Source: JAWWOW01 sp033851265
Lineage (GTDB): Bacteria > Actinomycetota > Actinomycetes > JAWWOW01
Assembly: GCA_033851265.1 (NCBI GenBank)
Contig: JAWWOW010000025.1
Span: 124,001-188,000 of the forward strand
Reading direction: 5' to 3'
DNA length: 64,000 nucleotides
Position numbers and translations under genes: made by a program. The notes beneath the pieces are model-generated. The model saw nothing but the letters and a program-made list of their open reading frames with translations, was not told the DNA's origin and ran no database searches. Each line of letters starts with the position of its first letter. The first letter of the stretch is position 1. Positions 59,451 through 64,000 of the stretch are shown here, piece by piece.

Positions 59451-62297
59451 TCAGTTGATGTCGATGTAACAGATCTTGTTGTTGGCTGCGCCCGCGGCGT
59501 TCGTGATCGTTAACCGCCCATCGGCGACGGTCACGTTGGCAGTGCCTTCGACCCAGTGCTGATTCGGGGTGGGAACGCCGTTCACAACCGTGACACCCTC
59601 GGCGTTCAGTCGGTAAGTGCTGTTGGTTTGTGTGGGGTCGCCGGCAACGATGTGCACCTTGTAGGTGCCGTTGGGTACGAGGATCTCCCATTTGGCATTC
59701 GGGTTGGCCGGCCGCTGCATCTGGATGAAGGAGTCATAGCGCTGGTCGGGTGAGTTTCCGGCGTTGCGATCGATCGCGAGCGCGGTGCTGTCGACGTTCC
59801 ACCCGTACCGCTCGCCGTTGACAGGACGCAGGGCCATGGGCAGACCGCTGTCCAGCAGGTAACCAAGGAAGCCTGGCACTGTGCTGGGTTGGAAGTTGAT
59901 GTGTGCGGACAGCACTGGGAACAGCTCTGACTTCGGCACCGTGGATTTCGCGACCGACGGACCACTCCACAGGAGCTTGGCTACTGCCGCGCCGGTGCCG
60001 TCGTAGTACTCCATGCGTATCGAGTACCGGACTCCAGCGGTCAGCGGGATGGTGCCGGAGTTCTCCGTCAGGGTGTGCGCAGCCCAATTGTCGATGAGGC
60101 GCGTGCCGTTGACCCAGAGCCGCACCCCCTCGTCGGTCTGCGTGTAGAACGTGTAGGTGCCGGTCGTCGGGGCGCGAACCATCCCGACCCAGCGGGTGCT
60201 GAACGTGTCAGCACCGATCCCAGCCACCGGCGGGCCAGTGCCCCAATCGAAGTTCAGCTGCCCATCGAGGCGGTTGGCGACTGCTCCGGTGAGATCTGCG
60301 TTGTCGTAATACCTGCCCGCCAAGCCGGTGCCCACCTCGCGGAATGTTGCTGTGTACGTCGTGTCCGTGTTCGGCGTGGTGATCGTGTGCAGCCCGGCGC
60401 CACCGTCGGACCAGCTGGCAAAGTCATAGGTCTTGCCGTTCCTGACCTGAGAGCCGCGCGCCTCGATGGTGCGTTGGACGCCAACGACTCCGGTGAAGCT
60501 GACGGGAGCGACCATCGGCGAGGCATCCAGTTGGACACTCATGCCCGGCGGGTTGGTGTTGATGGTTACCTGGACCGTTTTCGGCAGGAGGTCAACGTAG
60601 GTGGTGGTCGACAGCCCTGCGGAGTCCTTCACGGTCAGCAGAATGCGGTAGAAGACGTTCGCGTCGGTGTGCCCGGTGCTCGGAATCTGGAACGTGCCGC
60701 CAGTGGCTCCAGATGTCGGTGGCATGAATGGATGAATGTGCGTGGCATGGTGGAAGTCCACTTGCCAGGTGAACTTTGCCGGATCGAGGATGTTGCCGTC
60801 CTCGTTGTCTGTCGCGGTTCCCGCGTACGTGATCTCCTGCCCGCCGTGGTAGATCGTGCCGTCGGCCGGGCCGGTGATCACGGGATTGGGCGGTTGATCC
60901 GTCGTGACCGTCAGGATCGCGTCGTCGCTTGCGATCGTGCCGAAACTATTCGTCACTTCGACGTGGAAGTGCGCTCCGTTGTCGGTCGTCTGCACGTTGT
61001 CGAGCGTGTACTCAGGTCCGGTCTCGCCGGCGATGGGTGCAGTGCCACGGAACCACTGGTAGGTGAACGGCGGCGAGCCGCTCGCCTCGACGCTGAACAC
61101 GGCAGGGTGGCCGGTTGACGCGAGTTGACTCGCTGGCTGGGTGCCAATCGTCGGCGCCTGATTGCCCGTATAGACGATTTGGTTCACCGAGCCACTCGAC
61201 CCGCCGCCACCGGAGCCGCCAGCGCCGCGGTCCAGGTAGTAGAGGCTTCCGTCGTCGGCCACATCGAGGTCCACCGTGAACTTGGTGCCCGTGGCGAAGC
61301 CAGTAGCAGTGTCCGATGCAATGTCATATTGGCGAATCACGCCATTGCAGTAGTCCGCGAAGAAGTAGTCACCGAGATAACTGGCCGGGAAGGCGGCGGT
61401 TGTCGGGTTGTAGAACGCACCACCGGTGATGGCACAGCCGTTGTTGTGGTCGTAGGCGTAGATCGGTCCTTTGAAACGAGGATCCGATGTCGGGCCCTCG
61501 GTCGTCGGCCAGCCGTAGTTTGCGCCGGCCACACCGTCGTTGATCTCTTCCCAGGTGGACAGGCCGACGTCGTTGATGAACATCCGGCTGGAGCCCGGCT
61601 TGAACGCGAACGTGAACGGGTTGCGCAGCCCGAGCGCCCAGATGGCCCGGTTGTCCCCGGTGGCGGTCCCGTAGAACGGGTTGGACGACGGGATGGTCCC
61701 GTCGTCGTTGAAGCGCAAGATCTTGCCGAAACGGTTGTCCATCTTCTGCGCGTTGGCGCCGTTGCCGTTGTCGCCGACCGCGACGTAGAGCTTGCCGTCC
61801 GGACCGAAGTGCAGCGCGCCACTGTTGTGGATGCGGGTGTCACTGAGCGCACCGAAATCCGCGAGAATGGCCTCGGTGGCGGGGTCGGCAACGTCCCCGT
61901 TTGCGGTGAACCGGCTGAGCCGGTTGTGCGACGGCGAGCCAGGAACGGTGTAGTAGACGTAGACGTAGTGGTTCGTCGCGAAAGTCGGGTCGAAGGCCAG
62001 GCCCAGCAGGCCGCGTTCACCAGCAGAGTCGACGGTCAAGGTCAGGAACGGCACAGCGAGGATCGCGCCGTTCTTGACGATGAGGACCCGGCCGCCCTGC
62101 TCGGTGACAAAGATCCGCCCGTCGGGAGCCAGTGCCATCGTGGTGGGCGACGCGAACCCGGCTGCGATCTGGCTCACGTGGAACCCGTTTGGGAGGCCAA
62201 CCGCGGCCGTGCCGGTCTGCGCACTGAGTACGCCGACTGCGCCGGACGCCGCAAGGAGTCCGATGACCACGAGCAGTCGCTTCAACACGTGCGTCAC
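59451..62297 (-). CDS. secreted PQQ-type sugar dehydrogenase with Ig-like, PA14 and C-terminal domains
   Basis: 948 residues. Signal peptide, then a GSDH propeller (35-380) with RIHNSGALHFGPDGKLYVAVGDNGNGANAQ (catalytic His) and WALGLRNPFTFAF. An Ig-like domain (about 385-470), a linker with a PKD-like segment (470-570), a PA14 domain (about 640-790: GLAGRYYDNADLTG, FYTQTDEGVRLWVNGT) and a C-terminal malectin-like domain (to 948). Probably oxidises a glycan-linked sugar while bound to it. Converges with the phytase-like gene. Confidence 0.85.
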   Translation of the reverse strand: MTHVLKRLLVVIGLLAASGAVGVLSAQTGTAAVGLPNGFHVSQIAAGFASPTTMALAPDGRIFVTEQGGRVLIVKNGAILAVPFLTLTVDSAGERGLLGLAFDPTFATNHYVYVYYTVPGSPSHNRLSRFTANGDVADPATEAILADFGALSDTRIHNSGALHFGPDGKLYVAVGDNGNGANAQKMDNRFGKILRFNDDGTIPSSNPFYGTATGDNRAIWALGLRNPFTFAFKPGSSRMFINDVGLSTWEEINDGVAGANYGWPTTEGPTSDPRFKGPIYAYDHNNGCAITGGAFYNPTTAAFPASYLGDYFFADYCNGVIRQYDIASDTATGFATGTKFTVDLDVADDGSLYYLDRGAGGSGGGGSSGSVNQIVYTGNQAPTIGTQPASQLASTGHPAVFSVEASGSPPFTYQWFRGTAPIAGETGPEYTLDNVQTTDNGAHFHVEVTNSFGTIASDDAILTVTTDQPPNPVITGPADGTIYHGGQEITYAGTATDNEDGNILDPAKFTWQVDFHHATHIHPFMPPTSGATGGTFQIPSTGHTDANVFYRILLTVKDSAGLSTTTYVDLLPKTVQVTINTNPPGMSVQLDASPMVAPVSFTGVVGVQRTIEARGSQVRNGKTYDFASWSDGGAGLHTITTPNTDTTYTATFREVGTGLAGRYYDNADLTGAVANRLDGQLNFDWGTGPPVAGIGADTFSTRWVGMVRAPTTGTYTFYTQTDEGVRLWVNGTRLIDNWAAHTLTENSGTIPLTAGVRYSIRMEYYDGTGAAVAKLLWSGPSVAKSTVPKSELFPVLSAHINFQPSTVPGFLGYLLDSGLPMALRPVNGERYGWNVDSTALAIDRNAGNSPDQRYDSFIQMQRPANPNAKWEILVPNGTYKVHIVAGDPTQTNSTYRLNAEGVTVVNGVPTPNQHWVEGTANVTVADGRLTITNAAGAANNKICYIDIN

Positions 62298-62314
62298 AGA
62301 TCCCCCGTTGGTTC

Positions 62315-62369
62315 TGCCTACTGGACGTAGGAACTCCCGTTACCAGGCAGACTAAGTGCCTACTGAACG
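62315..62369. repeat. pair of 13-base direct repeats upstream of the GSDH-PA14 gene
   Basis: TGCCTACTGGACG at 62315-62327 and TGCCTACTGAACG at 62357-62369, 42 bases apart (four helical turns). The first also forms CCTAC-TGGAC-GTAGG. Sits between divergent GSDH-PA14 and SRPBCC genes. Candidate paired operator. Confidence 0.4.
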
Positions 62370-62388
62370 ATTCTGCACCGGAGGTTGA

Positions 62389-62871
62389 ATGCCTGCCCTG
62401 CGCGAGGAAAGCCTCGAATTTCTGAAGTCCGCGCCGATAATTCTCGACTTCGCCGAGCATGTTCGCGCGCCGCAAGCCGAGGTGTGGGCGGCCATCGGGG
62501 GGGATCCGTCCACGTGGGTCCCGTGGTTCCCCGGCTTACGTGAGGGTGCGTTCACAAGTTCGCCGCCGCACGGTGTCGGCACCAAACGCCAGGTGAGCGT
62601 GCGGGGCGTTGGGCAGTACAAGGAGACGATCGTGGCGTGGGACGAGGGTTCGCGGATGGCCTACCGCGTCGATCGGACGAGCTTGCCGATCGCTCGGGCC
62701 CTGCTGGAGGACTGGGTCCTCGAGCCGCATGGCGACACGACCACGGTGCACTGGACGTTTGCGATCGATCCGACGCCGGTGTTTCGTGTTTCGCTGCGGC
62801 TGAGCCCAAAGACCATCGGTCGTGTCTTCAGCAAGGCGATGCGCAACCTGGACGCGCGACTCGCTTCGTGA
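62389..62871 (+). CDS. SRPBCC (START-like) domain protein
   Basis: 160 residues. Helix-grip pattern: FAEHVRAPQAEVWAAIGGDPSTWVPWFPGLREGAF, QVSVRGVGQYKETIVAWDEGSRMAYRVD, GDTTTVHWTFAIDPTP, then a long C-terminal helix (IGRVFSKAMRNLDARLAS). A polyketide-cyclase-like lipid or small-molecule binding protein of unknown ligand. Stop abuts that of CapA. Confidence 0.82.
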   Translation: MPALREESLEFLKSAPIILDFAEHVRAPQAEVWAAIGGDPSTWVPWFPGLREGAFTSSPPHGVGTKRQVSVRGVGQYKETIVAWDEGSRMAYRVDRTSLPIARALLEDWVLEPHGDTTTVHWTFAIDPTPVFRVSLRLSPKTIGRVFSKAMRNLDARLAS

Positions 62872-63963
62872 TCAGCCGGCTGCCGCGGACTTGAGCCCGG
62901 TGCAGCCGCGCAAACCTTTCCAGTACTCGACCGCGCGAGCAGCCGCATCACCGGTGACGGGATACGGCAGCCCGCTCGAGATGTGCGCGGGCGCGAATGA
63001 GGCTTTGTCCACGGAATGGCGGCGCACGGTCAGGGTGAGTACGCCGGTCTGGGCGACCAAGCCATCACCGCGCTTGTAGAACACGAAGTTGCCCAGCCCG
63101 TAGTCGACGTACGACCGTCCCAGGTAGCCCGCGCCGAGGAGGACATGCGCGTGCGAACCGACGACGACGTCGGCACCGGCCGCCACGAGCTGTGGCGCGA
63201 GGCCGCGTTGCTTGCCGTTCGGGCACGAGACTCGCTCGGTTCCCCAGTGCAGGTAGACCACGACGACGTCGCTGGTGCGCCGCGCGTCGCGCACCGCCTG
63301 CAGTAGTCGCGTTGTGTTGAACGCCGACGCGAGCCCTGCGTGGTTGGCACCCGCCGGCCAGGTGTCCCTCAGGTTGTCGTCGATGACCTGGGTGGCGCCG
63401 ATGAATGCAAGGCGCTGGCCCCGCACCGTCGTACGCCAGGGCGCGTAGGCCTTGTCTGCGTTGGCGCCGATCCCGACCGTCGGAAAGCCAGAAGCTTTGA
63501 TGGCAGCCAGCGAGTCCTGCAGGCCCACTGGGCCGTAGTCAACGCCGTGGTTGTTGGCCATCGTGACCACATCGACACCGGCGTTGCGCAACGCGCTGAA
63601 CGCCGATGCCGGAGCGCGGAAGTGGTAGGTCTTCGGCTCCGGCGTTCCACGGGTGGTTATCGCCGTCTCGAGATTCACCATGGCGATGTCAGCGGGTTTC
63701 AGCAGGGGAGCGATGTAACGCATGCCGCCCGTCAGTGCCGGCCGTGAGCTGCCGTCGAAATGCACGTCCCCGCCGAAGGAGATTGTCACGGCCGCATTCG
63801 GTCGCGGAGCCGCTTTCCGCGCGGGGGTTGGTGTCGCCGTCGGTGTCGCGGCGGCGCTCGGACTCGGCGCCACGGTTGGCTGAGGGGAAGCCACACACGC
63901 CCCGGTCGCCAGTGCCAATGCGCCGACGGCGGCCATCGCCGCGCAACGCCGCCCCCTCCGCAC
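62872..63963 (-). CDS. CapA-family lipoprotein metallophosphatase
   Basis: 363 residues, GTG start (Met at residue 10 is an alternative). Lipoprotein signal ending LALATGAC, then an Ala/Pro/Thr linker and the CapA/PgsA metallophosphatase fold: ISFGGDVHFDG, MVNLETAI, MANNHGVDYGPVG, YLHWGTE, VVGSHAHVL (metal ligands Asp, Asn, His). Named after a poly-gamma-glutamate capsule protein, but most actinobacterial members have unknown substrates. Only 37 bases remain to the right edge. Confidence 0.88.
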   Translation of the reverse strand: MRRGRRCAAMAAVGALALATGACVASPQPTVAPSPSAAATPTATPTPARKAAPRPNAAVTISFGGDVHFDGSSRPALTGGMRYIAPLLKPADIAMVNLETAITTRGTPEPKTYHFRAPASAFSALRNAGVDVVTMANNHGVDYGPVGLQDSLAAIKASGFPTVGIGANADKAYAPWRTTVRGQRLAFIGATQVIDDNLRDTWPAGANHAGLASAFNTTRLLQAVRDARRTSDVVVVYLHWGTERVSCPNGKQRGLAPQLVAAGADVVVGSHAHVLLGAGYLGRSYVDYGLGNFVFYKRGDGLVAQTGVLTLTVRRHSVDKASFAPAHISSGLPYPVTGDAAARAVEYWKGLRGCTGLKSAAAG

Positions 63964-64000
63964 GTCGACAGGGTAGGTGGCTGGCTTGGTGGCCAGGGCT

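Noticed and set aside
1..64000. CRISPR arrays, insertion sequences, transposases, phage genes
   Set aside because: None seen: no regularly spaced identical repeats, no DDE transposase or integrase-like catalytic motifs (the topoisomerase IB at 9279 resembles tyrosine recombinases but has the RIGGEEY/KHNK/SSYVD signature of a topoisomerase).

Overview
The window is GC-rich, gene-dense and has short intergenic gaps, frequent GTG starts and ATGA/GTGA start-stop overlaps. It carries an mce lipid-import operon, a dissociated fatty-acid synthase cluster (fasR-fabD-fabH-acpP-fabF-accD), DUF3145 and DUF3052 genes, a homodimeric-type aceE, and the NIF3 / zinc-ribbon / RNase H-CobC trio. Together these point to a high-GC actinobacterium, probably a soil or freshwater member of a Frankiales-, Sporichthya- or Streptomyces-like branch. 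The species cannot be named from the sequence.

Layout. 1-2137 (minus): a lipoprotein, a membrane-anchored HExxH metallopeptidase and a small membrane protein. 2373-6310: a secreted sugar-dehydrogenase-like propeller, a secreted Cys-containing protein, and a thioredoxin-like DUF929 / VKOR disulfide pair. 6422-9223 (minus): a three-gene unit with a lipocalin-like protein, an APH-type phosphotransferase and a PPOX-fold flavoprotein. 9279-10337: topoisomerase IB. 10452-20150: a complete mce operon (two yrbE, six mce, two mce-associated genes). 20159-29707: DUF3145 and the fatty-acid synthesis cluster with its FasR-like regulator, then a PHP-domain protein. 29716-32473: two tandem delta-60-repeat secreted proteins. 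32557-38725: aceE, YjbQ, DUF3052, AhpE and small conserved genes. 38755: tRNA-Val(UAC). 39424-43192: TetR, cupin, NIF3, zinc-ribbon and RNase H-CobC. 43189-44366: a LuxR regulator and a small membrane protein. 44445-44838: RNase P RNA (rnpB). 44848 to the end: an accessory-looking stretch with an FG-GAP protein, a secreted CocE/X-Pro peptidase, two GGDEF-EAL proteins bracketing two YceI-like and two very small proteins, XRE-MEDS and LuxR regulators, a phytase-like PKD protein, a PQQ-dehydrogenase/PA14 protein, SRPBCC and CapA.

How the parts fit. The FasR, FabD, FabH, ACP, FabF and carboxyltransferase set makes acyl chains, AceE feeds acetyl-CoA, and the mce system imports lipids. The right third is dominated by secreted propeller and repeat proteins and by c-di-GMP enzymes, consistent with surface life and polymer or phosphate scavenging.

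The most unexpected signal is that the last ~30 bases of rnpB recur in direct orientation at 46471 and 52755, dividing the accessory stretch into units. This resembles attachment-site remnants of site-specific accretion at the rnpB 3' end. No integrase lies within the window.
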